Origin: Tilletiaria anomala UBC 951
Taxonomy: Eukaryota > Basidiomycota > Exobasidiomycetes > Georgefischeriales > Tilletiariaceae
DNA: 64,000 nt
NCBI RefSeq assembly: GCF_000711695.1
Contig: NW_013546998.1
Location: 62,001 to 126,000 of the forward strand
Direction: 5' to 3'
The number at the start of each line of letters is the position of its first letter. Position 1 is the stretch's first letter. Below are positions 34,431 through 46,696 of the stretch, piece by piece. Position numbers and translations under genes: made by a program. The notes beneath the pieces were generated by a model. That model ran no database searches and was not told the origin of the DNA. It saw only the letters and a list, made by a program, of their open reading frames with translations.

Positions 34431-36240
34431 GAGCTTTAAGCGTCATCAAAGGTGTCCTCTTCAATCATCAGTGCGTCTACATCGAATACCGCTAGCAGAG
34501 TATCACCGTCTACCTGTATGGGTACCATTGTCAGCTGAGAGGCGCTGCTGGTACCCGCAGAAGAGGACTTGGTATGAGCTTCTTGGCCGCCCTCTGACGC
34601 TGAAGCAACTCTTTTTTTCTGATTTCTCCTGTAAGCTGGTAGACGAAGAGCGGCAACTTTCCGTTGACAGAATAAATATTCGACGGCGATGTAATTTCTT
34701 CTTCGTCTAAGAACCGTAACCATACTGACGTGCGGCATGTTCTGGACGAAGGCGCTGTATCTTAGTCTCCAAGCGCTGCTTCGAAGTGTGCATGCTCAAT
34801 AAAGTTAATATCGCCAGCCATGACGGTGCGCTGAAGACTTGGTATGTAGCCTTTTGTGGCTTCTTGCCTGTCATGAACTGCTGCGTGCTCTTAAGTCGAC
34901 TTTACGGATGGCACGCAGTTTCGGATGATTGCTTGCGTACGGCTGTCGGCGTACTCTTTCGTGTGGCGCCACAGAGGCTCACATAACACCGACAGCCAAT
35001 CACATACAAACTTGATAGGTTTGGAGGCTGGCCCATCCAGAATTCAAGACCTCCGTATTCCATTCGCACTTGCTTGATGATTCAAACACTGTGTACCCGT
35101 ATTGACAGCACCGGTCCTTCATAGCTCTGAAAGCCTTACATCAACAAGCAGACCGCGTGCAATACTCTCAAACTCGAGATTGATACATTCCACAGCACCA
35201 TTGTCGCTAGACACAGTACCTGCCCCAGCTGAAACCTCCGTCCATTCTCCACCACCCACACCCTCATCTCATTCGTCTCAAGCTTGGCCTTGGTCAAGGC
35301 GCACCTTGATTGGCCAGCGGCCTCGCATGTTCTGCTTCAACGCCACTCAAGGCTCAAAGCATCGGGCTACGGGATCTCATGTCACTATGGGAACAGCGCT
35401 AACATGCCAGAGTCTTGGACATTGATAATGTGTATATAGGTGCCATTCCGATTCAGGTCAAGAGCACCAATGGGATTGGTGCTGAACATCTCCAAGGGTG
35501 TTTCAACCCTTTGCCGGGAAAGTTGTGGCCTTTATTGCCAAGCAAGTTTCATTATGACCAGGAAGAACATGTTGGATCATTGAGAGGAATATTGCGATGC
35601 TGATTGGCTTTGGCAGTGAGATGGAGGGTATCGATTGGTGCGAGAGCAGCGATACAGCGGACGTGATGGGCAAAGTGCAGCGAATCGCAGCGAAGGGGCA
35701 CCACCTATGGAACACCATCGTAGGTTGTGAAAGGTTTCAGCGCAAAGCGAAGCTACAGTGGCTGTGCATGGAAACTGGCATTTCGAAGAGATATGGAGAT
35801 GGACACAGCGCCAGGATTCGGTGATATTGAAGAAATGGCTCACATTAATCAAGATATGATGCTTGACAATTTGTTTTCCTATATGCTACACGGAATCTGG
35901 GTGCTGCGTGCGATTACTTACATATCTACAAGATGCTGTCTTTCACAAGCAGTCACCGTAGCTTGTTCCTTGCTCTCGAACCCTCCATAGCGCCCGATGG
36001 AGCTCTATGGGATGTACTGCTTCGACATGCTTTGTCATGCTTCGCACCGTTGGCTCGCGTATCCGCGCTGTCGCTGCTCCTGTGTCAGCACCCAGAGTTT
36101 GTGCAGCGTAGAGAACATCAAAAGGTCAGAGCACCTTGCCTTAATTGTAATGAGCCATCCCTTCAATAGATTATGAGACTAAACCCTACGCCTGGCTTCT
36201 ACACTCTATAGACTTAACGCATAAGACCAAGATGCCAGAT
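34431..36240. other. Island sequence, nothing recognised
   Basis: About 1.8 kb with scattered short frames on both strands (34738-34436 minus, 35102-35425 plus, 35597-35824 plus). None shows a domain I know, and no convincing exon chain can be built. Decayed repeat DNA is likely given the transposon fossils next to it. Confidence 0.4.
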
Positions 36241-36249
36241 ATTGCGACC

Positions 36250-37900
36250 TAGATGGGAACCCACGCTCCACTTCGAGAAGCTACATGGCAGCAACTATGA
36301 CACGTGAGCTTTCAAAGCCCGGGTGCTAATGAATGAGACTGGCCTGTAGGACTGTGACCGACAGTGTCAGTAAGGCCCCTGAGGGGCAAAAGTAGTATCG
36401 CTAAATATGAGCGCAGGCATAAGGGGGACTCGGCGATGCTGGCGCTTGTCAAGGACCACAAGATCACTAGCTGGATCCGCAAGGTGATGACAGATCAAGT
36501 GCTCTGAGAGATGTTGGAAGCCAAGTACAGCTCAAGGACGGAATTGCTCTTTTCTTTCTCAGGAGAGATATTTGGACCATCAAGAAGGGCTCTACAGAGA
36601 GCATGCGGAAGTAGCTCGACCACGTTGCAACAAAGTACGACAAGATCCAATTACCAGGAGTCGAAATGTTGAAGACCAACTATTGCCTCGCCATCCACGT
36701 CGGACTCGACTCACGCTAAAACAAAATTGCCCAGGTTTTCGAGCATCTCGGCAATCAGTTGACAATGGAACATACCGATGCAAAACTACTCCAGGAGGAG
36801 CTTTGCCAGTCATGCCTAGCAAGCATTCCACGTGCATTTGCAAGAAGGCCACCTTCAAAAACAATGTCGATCGAAAGAGATACAATGAGCCCACTACTAC
36901 TCGGCCGAGCGACCACTCACCGACTCGAACGTCCCTATGATGGTATTCAACATATATAACGGTGCCCTGCAGCGCCGAGCGTTGGCCACAACACTATCCT
37001 TGACACAGGATCTTAGCTCCACCTCGTCCTTCAATGCACTTATCTCACCAATGGCGGCACGATGAGAACAGTAACCAGGGGTGAGTATGAGCTGATCTGT
37101 GGCAAGACCGACAAGGGCAACGTCGTTGATATCTATCTCAAGAATGCACTTGAGGTCCAATATATGTAGCGGGGCCTCATCATCGTCAGCGGAATCAAAC
37201 TCACAGAGGCGGGCGGCTGCATCTTGCTTAAGAAATTGGGGGCCACGGCTACTTTGGGTAGTTGAAATGGCACGGTAACCATAAGGCCAGGTTTGGATAA
37301 TAGCATCCTGGCTCTCCCTGTCACGCCGGGAACTACCACCGCCATGCAGAACACGCCAGTCTATACAGGTCGTGCAATGTGGACGGTGAGCATGGTACCC
37401 ATGCCTCGACCATGCAGGGTGTGACTCGCACGACACGATCTGCAAGGCGAACAGCGTATCTGTCACCGAAGCTAACTGCACCACATGTGAGAAGCATGTG
37501 CGCTCGGAAAAGAGGCCACTCCCCATACGGCGTTGCAAGGGAAGAACGCACAGCAGGTGATGTGTTTGGCCAGATGCGCTGACATCGCTGGACCTATACC
37601 CGTGGAGAGTGTAGGTGGCACACTCTATGTCCTGATCTTTGCAGATGAAAGGTCCAGCAAGGTCCAGGCTCACATACGGGCATACCGCAAGAATATTGCT
37701 GCTATCATCGGCAACTGGGTCCACCAAGTAGGGAGGGAGACACGCAAGGAGATCAAGATCCTTCACTCGAATAATGATGGCGCGTATACAAGCATGCGAG
37801 TGCAGCACCTTCTCCAACGACACGGTACACGGCGCGAAAGTCCAGCTTCATGAACGGCTTGACAGAACGAGCGCGGCGAACGCCACAATCTGACTCTCCT
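36250..37900 (+). mobile_element. Fossil Ty1/copia retrotransposon fragment
   Basis: A decayed copia-type element read on the plus strand. The parts appear in family order: a Gag start (LHFEKLHGSNYDTW near 36270-36320), a Gag core to about 36600, an aspartic protease region near 36995-37250 with the ILDTG motif, and an integrase core at about 37565-37800 (GPIPVESVGGTLYVLIFADE, then KILHSNNDGAYTS). Reverse transcriptase and RNase H were not found and no terminal repeats could be paired. The element is broken, with several (at least five or so) interruptions, and looks old. Ends are approximate. Confidence 0.7.
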
Positions 37901-38739
37901 CAACATGGTCTGAGTACGGATCCGCGAGTCAACGCTGGAAAGGGCATTCTGTGGCGAGTTGCGACGCAGGAGCAGCGCAGCAGCTCGAATGTGTGAGCCA
38001 ACGGGGCGAAGCATGATGAGGCACGTCGAAGCAGCACATCTCACAGAGCTCCATCGAGCGCTATGGAGGGTTCGAGAGCAAGGAACAAGCTACGGTGACT
38101 GCTTGTGAAAGACAGCATCTTGTAGATATGTAAGGAACCGCACGCAGCACCTGGGTTCCGTGTAGCATAGAGAGTACCAAGAGCTTAAAGCATGTCATCT
38201 TGGCCGTATGAGCTATCCTTTCAGAATGGAGAACCGGGCTGGCGTCCTCACCAAGGCCCTTGCCATGGGCATAGGCTCGTCAGCTGTCATCCGTCATTAG
38301 CATCGTCGGCCTCCAAGCCCCCCAAGCCGCAAGACGGAAGATCAAATGGCGTACGAACGATCCTGGAGATTTCAACTAATCTCTATGGGTTGCAGGTGCA
38401 TGTTGAAGGAATGAAATAGCCACATGGGACCCCGATGGCCATTTGCATAGATGGCAGAATTGGTTCCTTTCATCGTACGATTCAACTCTTTCAGTATTCT
38501 TCTATGTACTCCATCTACTCCTACTACCCTTGGGTATTAATGATTCAGTGTACCACAGTACTCGAATCTTGCGCAAGTCTGCGACATTTCAAGGCTTGGC
38601 TATGAGCTTCACGCTGCGGAGTCGGTCGACGATGGAACTTAATGGATTTTACAACATGGGTTTTCATGGAGGCTTGATGAACGCGGTCCATTGGGCATGT
38701 AGTACCGTTGGCAGCTTGGCGAATCGAAGGCGAATTCAA

Positions 38740-40148
38740 GAGTGTTGAAATACATGCTGTGGTTGTGATACTTCAAGTACGGTAGGCCAATGATGACGGG
38801 GTACTTGGACGATTGGGTGAGTAAGAATGGTTCTTTGAACCGGTGTTCTTTTCAGTCGAGCACCTGAGTGGTGGACGTGATGGTAAGACTTGAGCTGATG
38901 AGTCTTCCATTGCTCACGGTGCACCGTAAAGGCCTCTCCAATGTCTGGGTCGCTAGTGATTGCTCGGCAGCAAAGCAAGGTCAATATACTGCGCGCTTGC
39001 GCCGGTGTCAACGAGAGCTGACGTGACGATTCTTCTTCCTAAAGTGGTGGTCAATGATTCTTGAACCGCAAATGACAAGGTACCAAGACTGGTCGCCCTA
39101 CTGTCCTCAACAGCGGTGGCTGATATCGTGACTATTTCGAGTGACTTCAAGTCTTGCGGTACTTCTTGGGCTTTGAAGTGCAGTTGCTGAGTTTGTGCAT
39201 ATATCCACAGTAGAAGCAAAGACCGTCCTTCTTCCTTCTCACCTTCTCGGCGGCTGAGAGGTGTTCGCACTCTTGGAGTGCTGGAAATAGAGACGGAGTC
39301 GAGGTCCATGGGCACCATCTGGGAGCTGCTACTGAAGGAGCTTGACTGGTGCTGTGCGTTGGATGAAGCATTATCGGACTGGATCGAACGAGGGGGTAGA
39401 CCAAGGGTCTGGTAACCTTGTTTGCGTTGTAATTCTTGAAAAGCTGATCGTCGATGCTTGTTGCCAGGTTGACGAGGCCAATGAAGTCCTTGGGAGAGTT
39501 CTATCCTTGGGCGGCGAGGTGCGTCTTCACTTCGGGCTTGAAGACACGCACGAACGCAAAGATCTTTTCGGTCGACTGATGGTAGTTCTTGTCAAAGCGG
39601 TCTGCGAGAGTACTAAACGTGGTAGCCTAGTCCCTGGCGGAACTGATGTTCTTGAGAGTGGCGAGCTTGTCTTCAGCCGTCTTGCGAGGTATGGGATCAC
39701 CAAAGAGTGCGAGGAACTCCTTGCTGAACACATTCCAACTCTTGAGGAAGTGTTGGCTAAGGGTGCTGATGCTGAGCGGAAGGTCGTCCCTGAAGTAGAG
39801 GGGCTAAATCGCAGCGTTGCTGTCAAGCCAGGCAAGGGCGAAGTTGACCCTCTGTTTGTCATTGAGTTCGGCGTCGACGGCTCTAAAGTAAGCTTCGCAT
39901 TGGTTGAGGAAGAACCCAGCCCTCTCATAAAAGCGCTGCTTGTCATTCAAGCATCTGGGTGGACTAGGCTTGAGGTGTCTAAAGAAGTGGTCAGAAAAAT
40001 TGGAGGCTAGGGCCTGCGTGATAGCCGCAACGAGACTAGCAGTGTCGAAATGAGCCTGCAGTATCAGTGCTGCTTGCATGATATCGTTGACCTGAGCGAT
40101 GAACCAACGGCTGGGTGTTGGAGCGGGTGACTGAGCTGAGTCTGCCAT
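38740..40148 (-). mobile_element. Fossil Ty3/gypsy retrotransposon fragment (Gag to protease)
   Basis: A gypsy-type element read on the minus strand. Gag begins at 40148 (MADSAQSPAPTPSRWFIAQV) and includes the family pattern FLNQCEAYFRAVDAELNDKQ. A CCHC zinc knuckle follows near 39170-39210 (CFYCGYMHKLSNC), and a protease region with VDTGAS near 39000, then a segment ending near 38760. No reverse transcriptase or integrase was recognised beyond that, so the element is truncated. It is broken with a few interruptions, but long frames survive, so it looks younger than the neighbouring copia fossil. Confidence 0.75.
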
Positions 40149-40163
40149 AGTTGTGACAGCTGG

Positions 40164-40217
40164 AGACTTGGTAACTTGGTAAGCTTGGTGATTCGGTAAG
40201 CTTGTTAACTTGGTAGC
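40164..40217. repeat. Short imperfect tandem repeat in gypsy leader
   Basis: Units close to ACTTGGTA and AAGCTTGGT recur about five to six times directly upstream of the gypsy Gag start. Position suggests it belongs to the element's untranslated leader, near where a primer-binding site would lie. Confidence 0.5.
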
Positions 40218-40224
40218 TGGCCGG

Positions 40225-40738
40225 AGTTCTGTTGAAGTCTCAATCGCTTTTCAATGGTGATGATGCGCAATTGCGGTCGAAGGAGCCGGTGCAACTTTTA
40301 AGAAAGCTGAGCATGCAGAGCCGAGAAGGGATGCGAAAGCGCAGGCCCTGGATATGAGCCGAGAATCCGGCATTGAAGGCGAGTGAGGGAGCAACGCCAC
40401 GCCCTCGAGTAACTGAGGTAAAGTTGTGAGGTGCATGGCAGTAGGAACAAGAATGCACCCGATCAGGGAGTGCTAGCTTGGTTGCTTTCAGAGAGTGACA
40501 GGGGCAGGTTGCAAAGATTCGTGTTTTGAGACTTGCAGACTGCAGAGTGCAGAGTGCTTGGGAAGAATAGAACGCAAGCTGGTGGATGGCTGACATTCCC
40601 CTGCAGCGCAGCACAGATGTTAGCCATTCATATGAGGCAATGCATATTGCCGCGCCGAGCGTGGCGATATTGAGTTCTGCCGCTCCAGCTGTTGGTTGCA
40701 ATATGCTTGTAGCTAACTCCACCTAGTCTGAGCACAAC
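40225..40738 (-). repeat. Candidate 5' LTR of the gypsy fossil
   Basis: Reading on the minus strand, the stretch before the Gag leader begins near 40735 with TGTTGTGCTCAG and ends with ...CTTCAACA near 40230, fitting a TG...CA terminal repeat of about 500 bp. No second copy was found in the window, so both limits and the identity are inferred from position alone. Confidence 0.3.
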
Positions 40739-42506
40739 ACCACTGATATCTTTGCATTCCTGAGGTCGAATCGGTCGGTCACGCCATCTAGATGATGTTG
40801 GACGTCACGAATGAAGGTCACAATCATCGAGCGACCATTTCTTTTGGTCAGGCACTACAGCGGATCATGACCTTGCAATCGCATGTGCTCATCTTTGCAC
40901 TCCTGCTTAAGCTGATTATAGAATTAGAGAGCGATTGAACGGTACGACGTCTTGTCGGCTGTGAGTTTGGCACAGTATGTCGCATTGAATTCTCTACGGA
41001 GGATTCTCGCCTATTTTAATTTTGCTCCCTTGAACTTGCAATCCCTGCATTGAGCTTGGTTCAATCCTTCTCCAGAGACGCAAGATGCCTTGTGATCCAC
41101 ACGGCATCGTTCTCCAGTCCGCAGGCACGTCTGCTTTACCCTCCATGCCCTGTGGACATACTCGCTCCTTGCCAGAAGTTGCATGCGAGAGTGCCAGCCT
41201 GTCGTCCTGTGTGCGCCGATGAGACACTCTCGCAGGGTTGCTTTGCTCGTACCGTAGCTCGCATCCAAGAGCCTAGCCTTCGGAGACTGCTCTGGGATCA
41301 ACATCAATCTCCAGCGGGTGCTCTGACTCTGTGGACAAAATCGAAGTGACGCCGCTGTCTTACTGGTTCATCTGCGCAGCCAGTTTGCTCTTTTGCCTTT
41401 GAACCTGAAAAGGCATTTTTTGTCTCGCGTTCCAACTGCATTTGCGAAGGAGAGCATTTCAGTCCATCAGTGATGCCAGTGAATTGCTGGCTTTCAGCGA
41501 CATCGGACAAATGTACGGCAGTCCACATATGAGTAAGCCCTCAAGTCAGAATGCCAATGCAAAGCACACGTGGGTGCACATCGCGAGAACCAGCAGAGCG
41601 CGTCAGATTGGTATCTGCCTTCGTATTGCCGAGCAGACTTTCCCTACCCGAAGAGGTCTTGTGCTCAATGATTTCAAACGTTGTCAGTTTGTGGCGCGCA
41701 GCAGGTAGCGCCAGATAGCTAGTTCAGCAACTCTTCTAGCAAGAAACACGAATTGGAGGAGCCCCTTGTGTATAGAACCTGGTGCGGTTGCATCCTAGAG
41801 CAGAATGCTTTACGCATGAGGCCGCCGCAGTTGGGCTCCGGTTGCATGCCGATTTTTCGTATTTCAACAACCCATCTGGAGCAAAGCTTCCAGCAAGTAC
41901 AAACGAGTCGAAATGAACTGTGTGCGTGAGCACCACAAATGAATGTTGTCGGCCAGTGGCCCGATCGGAAAGCAATCGCAGCCTGCTTCATGGCCAATCG
42001 CCGTCGTTGCTCCATATGCATTGAGCAGGAGAGATTGACGCGCCGGGACACGGGTGCATTTTGCACAGCCGACGGATGGGGATGGAACACGGTCTGATGT
42101 CCGTCGATTAAGAGGCAGAGTGTGCTATGTTGATGAGAGAAAAGATATGGAGAGAGCGGAACGCTGAGCGGCGTACGCGCGCTGGGAGAGTCTAGAATCG
42201 AGAGACTGAACGAGAGCACCACGAGTTTGTGAGCGGCCCAGGCTGGGTCCATGACGTGTCGCCACTTGCTCCATACCCACGCCAATTCTCAACATCATTC
42301 ATTGCTCAATCAAGCCTGTCAGGCTTCTGCCATCTAAACGGCCTGGCTTATCCTCTCGCGTCTGCCTCTGAATTGCAGGAACCAGTTCAGCAGACGACCC
42401 ATTACTTGTGTCTCTGGCTCAGTGACATCGCCACCTCCGCTTCCACACATCGACACATCACCACGTTGGTCGCCCATAACGCCAACGACTTTCCGTGCAA
42501 GACAAG
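40739..42506. other. Island end and RPT6 promoter, no gene called
   Basis: About 1.77 kb. The last 250 bp before 42507 is CT/CA-rich and should include the RPT6 promoter. A minus-strand frame at 42285-41719 has no ATG near its start and no recognisable domain, so it is left out. Confidence 0.45.
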
Positions 42507-44068
42507 ATGGCCGCAGCAGCAGTATTGCAGCAGACTGGTGGGGCGACGACGACGATGACCCAGGTGATGCATCAGAATCGAAGTGCATCAACTTCGGCGG
42601 CGGCCGGAATCCAGTCCTTCTACCACTCAAAGATCCAGGCATATGAGCTGCTCATTAACGACAAGACGCAGAATCTGAGGCGACTGGAAGCCCAGCGAAA
42701 TGCTTTGAATGCGCGTGTGCGGCTGTTACGCGAAGAGCTTCAGCTCTTACAAGAGCCTGGAAGCTACGTAGGAGAGGTCGTCAAAGTCATGGGCAAGAAG
42801 AAGGTTCTGGTAAAGGTGCAGCCAGAGGGCAAATATGGTGAGCAAACGACACTCTGGAATACTTGCGTGATTGCCAAGGACTGGGCTGATGTGGGACAAC
42901 CCATGCTCTACGAACCTAGTGGTGGACTTTGCCTCCGATATTGATGTTGCATCACTCACTGTGTCGCTCCGAGTGGCTCTTCGTTCGGACTCGTACACGT
43001 TGCACAAGATCTTGCCCAATAAGATTGATCCTCTGGTTTCTTTGATGATGGTCGAAAAGGTACCGGATAGCACCTACGAGATGGTCGGAGGTCTTGACCG
43101 CCAGATCAAGGAGATCAAGGAGGTCATCGAACTTCCAGTCAAGCATCCCGAACTCTTCGAGAGCTTAGGCATCGCTCAGCCTAAGGGCGTGCTCCTCTAC
43201 GGGCCACCGGGAACCGGAAAGACGCTGCTTGCAAGGGCTGTAGCGCATCACACTGACTGCAGATTCATTCGGGTCAGTGGAAGCGAATTGGTACAAAAAT
43301 ACATTGGAGAAGGTAGCAGGTGAGTGATTTGTTTTGCTTGCGTACCAATCACACATGAGCTGATCAAATGCTGCTCCGCATGCAGGATGGTGCGTGAGCT
43401 TTTTGTCATGGCGCGTGAGCATGCGCCATCTATCATCTTCATGGATGAAATCGACAGTATCGGCTCAAGTCGTGGGGAGAGCGGTAGTGGGGGTGGTGAC
43501 AGCGAGGTGCAGCGAACAATGTTGGAGCTTTTGAACCAGCTGGACGGATTTGAAGGAACGAAAAACATCAAGGTACGTGTCCTTGATACCAATCTTGCTG
43601 CATAATTCGCTGCGAACGAGGCTCAAATCTTTGTCGCCAACTCAGGTCATCATGGCCACCAACCGCATTGACATCCTCGATTCAGCACTGCTCCGGCCCG
43701 GGAGAATTGACCGAAAGATCGAATTCCCACCTCCAGGACCCGAAGCAAGAGTCTCGATCCTGCGCATTCATTCCCGCAAAGTGAGTCTGATGGAGCAGTT
43801 AGCATATTTCGGGAGCGATGTTGATGATTTGCCTTCGCTTTCGTCGATGCAGATGTCACTTCAACGTGGTATTAATCTCAGAGCGCTCGCGGAGAAGATG
43901 GGTCAGTGCTCCGGTGCTGAGCTCAAGGGTATCGTCATGGAAGCGGGCATGTACGCTCTCCGAGAGCGTCGGCAGCACGTTTCACAGGAAGACTTTGAGC
44001 TCGCTGTCGCAAAGGTGCTGAAGCGTGCGAGCGAGACAAACGCGTCGATCAACAAATTGTACACTTAA
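42507..44068 (+). CDS. RPT6: 26S proteasome regulatory ATPase Rpt6
   Basis: Rpt6 (Sug1, PSMC5) is one of six AAA ATPases in the base of the 19S particle that unfold substrates and open the 20S gate. Exons 42507-42837, 42920-43319, 43386-43572, 43646-43780 and 43853-44068 give 422 residues. It has the N-terminal coiled coil ([20 protein letters not shown]), the OB region ([20 protein letters not shown]), Walker A GPPGTGKT near residue 204, Walker B IIFMDEID near 260, and the arginine-finger region [12 protein letters not shown]. The first ATG gives a slightly long, Ala/Thr/Met-rich N-terminus; an ATG codon a few residues later is also possible. Intron 43781-43852 is 72 nt with no stop in frame. 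It closes the gene-poor island on its right. Confidence 0.95.
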
Positions 44069-45732
44069 GCATAGCACTCATACATCCCCATTACCTCGCC
44101 TTTTCCGTGCGTTTCGCGTGCCCCAGTCGGGAAGAGGCTATAACTGACGCATCGAAGTGACAAAGCGTAGAGTTGTTACTCGTTAATATGTACGTGTAGC
44201 AGAGTTTTCCGATTGGCCGTCTCGCGGTAGTTCCGCATCACCTGACCGTACGGCGTGGAACACGGTCCGGCAACTGGACTTGTCTCACGGTGTTTATGGA
44301 GCAGCAGCGAGCGCTGCAGATCAGCCTTAACAATTTTGGCTGCCAGAGGTAGCGCATCAAGGCCACGCACGAATGGGGCAGGGGCTCATAGAACTACATT
44401 ATTTCTCTATGCAAACGACTCAATTAACACAGTTTCATTTGAGGCCATGCATCACTCGTGAGCTGCAAAGCCCGCGCGACCTGAATCCTAGAAGCTAATG
44501 ATTGCTCGATTGCTATGCTGAAACCCACGGCCATGAGTCGAGCAAGTCAGATATCATGAGCGTCCATGTTGGTGAATATGGCTGAAGACAGATCTGCTGC
44601 GCAACCGATGCTTAGCTTGGCTTCATTTACACGGATGTTGGGGCTGCGTTGCGATGGTCGAAATTTTGTTCTGCACGCTGTGTCCCATTCAAGTTGGGAC
44701 TTTCACGCAAATCAAGCTGTGGATCCCAGCGAGCACAGGGATGCGGCATTCAAGCCGTCAGAGCGTTCATAAATACAATGCAGAGGATGATATTGATCCC
44801 CAGGCTTTACATTAGCTGCCTTGCACTCTTTCGTGGGCAACTTTACTCATTGATGACGTAGATTACAGCCTTTGGGCTGGTCCTTGTAAAGCACTAAAAG
44901 AACTCGGTCCTCTTAAGGGATCACCAAGCTCGAGAGTATCAGGCATTTCGAAAGAAATGGGGTCCAGGTGCAAGCGTCGGCACCAAATTTGCATGCTCCA
45001 GTGTCGGGGTTGAAAGGCTCCTTGCAAAGTCAAGGACCGCATCAAAATGGGTATGCCTTTATCCTCACGAATCTGTTCCGGCACGATGGCACGGACAAGC
45101 TGGCGGTCCCTTGATGCAGCTTTCGTAAGATGTGTCGCATTGCAAACTTGGCATGTCACGTACGTAAGGTCCTCTTTCCAGGCTGGAGCATGAAAACGGA
45201 GCGTCGGTCCGAAGACATCACCACAGCATTATCCTTGTTGGGTAGGACAATGAGAAGTCTGAGTGGCTACATAGTGCTCTTCCTGGCACATCCTCACGCA
45301 TCGCATGACCGGCATGTCAAGAGGTTCTCCATCAAAATGTGCCCTTTCTTGAAGATGGTGACCCTTGCAAAAGTCCTGCACCATCTATACTCATGAGCTA
45401 ACACTCTGAGAGTGTGGCCTTCGTTTGTTGCCAGTTGGGCGTTGAGCCCGAGTTGTGCCTAGGTCATGGTCGCCTTGACTGGTCCAGTGCCAGCTGGCTG
45501 ATGTGTGGCCCAGTGGGCGGGGTGGTGGTAGTTCGTTACGTCCTCTTTTAGTTCCGACCTTAAATCTGCTTGCCGCAGCAGCTTCGCAGCAATCTCGGAC
45601 AAGTGCCAGCTGAGGCGCGCCTGGAACACCGTTATGACTCTTCTTGTAACCATCTTTTGTCGTCTACTGGAAAGGTTCTTGGTACCACAGAGTCTCTAAG
45701 CACACTCAGCACATTGCTTAGCATTCGTCAAG
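44069..45732. other. Intergenic, no gene called
   Basis: About 1.66 kb between RPT6 and eL42 on the same strand. A minus-strand frame at 45159-44863 begins with a CQVCNATHL motif that weakly recalls a retrotransposon integrase zinc finger, but no further parts are convincing. The last few hundred bases must include the eL42 promoter. Confidence 0.45.
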
Positions 45733-46696
45733 ATGGTTAACGTGCCAAAGACTCGCCGCACCTACTGCAAGGGGAAGACATGCAAGAAGCACACGTAAGT
45801 ATTCATCAGGGCTTGGCCCTAGTATTCGATGCCGAATGCACATCCGAATATGGGGCTGCGTGTCCGGCACATCCATAGCCGAATTGGAGATCTGGGAGCA
45901 CTACGCGGAGGGCGGTCGCGGGAGCTGCGGGAATGGGAACATGGGCTCGCAGGATGCGAGATTCGAGGTACATTCACTCTAAGTGAAAGTAAGGGTGTCA
46001 AGATTGGAACGGGCCACGCGAAATGGATCATGTGCGGCGAGCACAATCTCTGCGTACAGAACTCAAAGGCCAGGAGGAGTGTGTTGGAAAACCCGGAAAA
46101 ATAATGTGCAGCTGCTGTCGTTGAACTACAGATGCACCTGGGACGCCGGATGCCAGATGCCAGGACCAGCCTCATGATTACTCAGGATGGGGAAGGCTGA
46201 CTCCTTCCTACTCTCGCCTGCGCGGCTCATAGCCCGCACAAGGTGACCCAGTACAAGACTGGTAAGGCCTCGCTCGCAGCTCAGGGTAAGCGAAGGTATG
46301 ACCGCAAGCAAAAGGTGAGATCGTCCGGTCCATTTCGCGACGTTCAGCGACATTCATTCGGGGAACTGACACTACTCGAACGCAATGCAGGGTTACGGTG
46401 GTCAAACCAAGCCGGTCTTCCACAAGAAAGCAAAGAGTGAGTGTTTCTCGTTTGCATTGCTTTTCCCGATTGCTGCTGACATGGTGTTTCGTTCGCACAG
46501 CCACCAAGAAGGTCGTCCTGCGTTTGGAGTGCACGGCTTGCAAGTACAGGTCGCACGCAGCTCTGAAGCGATGCAAACAGTGCGTACTTGACAAAGCTCT
46601 TCACCCTTTTGCTTCTAAAGCTGATACCTTGTTCCACTCTACAGCTTCGAGCTTGGTGGTGACAAGAAGCAGAAGGGTGCTGCCCTTAGTTTCTAA
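45733..46696 (+). CDS. RPL42: 60S ribosomal protein eL42 (L44/L36a)
   Basis: Component of the large ribosomal subunit near the E site. Exons 45733-45794, 46233-46314, 46391-46436, 46501-46579 and 46645-46696 give exactly 106 residues, the universal eukaryotic length. The sequence begins [20 protein letters not shown] and contains the conserved [20 protein letters not shown], the zinc-binding pairs CKGKTC and CTAC, and ends KQKGAALSF. The position next to the conserved [19 protein letters not shown] motif, which sets cycloheximide sensitivity in yeasts, carries Pro (TKPVF), the sensitive type. Intron 1 is 438 nt, far longer than the others. Confidence 0.97.

Noticed and set aside
36897-37823. 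A 308-codon open frame on the minus strand
   Set aside because: It runs antisense to the copia protease and integrase region and shows no known domain, while the plus strand does.
39342-40010. A 222-codon open frame on the plus strand
   Set aside because: It lies exactly opposite the gypsy Gag frame and is its mirror image; it has no domain of its own.
41719-42285. A 188-codon frame on the minus strand upstream of RPT6
   Set aside because: Its first codon is not ATG, the translation has no recognisable domain, and it lies in repeat-rich island DNA.
44863-45400. Possible integrase zinc-finger remnant (CQVCNATHL, minus strand)
   Set aside because: Only one short motif fits; neighbouring sequence cannot be assigned to a retrotransposon with confidence.
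45795-46232. Possible snoRNA in the eL42 intron
   Set aside because: I looked for paired C (RTGATGA) and D (CTGA) boxes and found no convincing pair; kept only as a long-intron observation.
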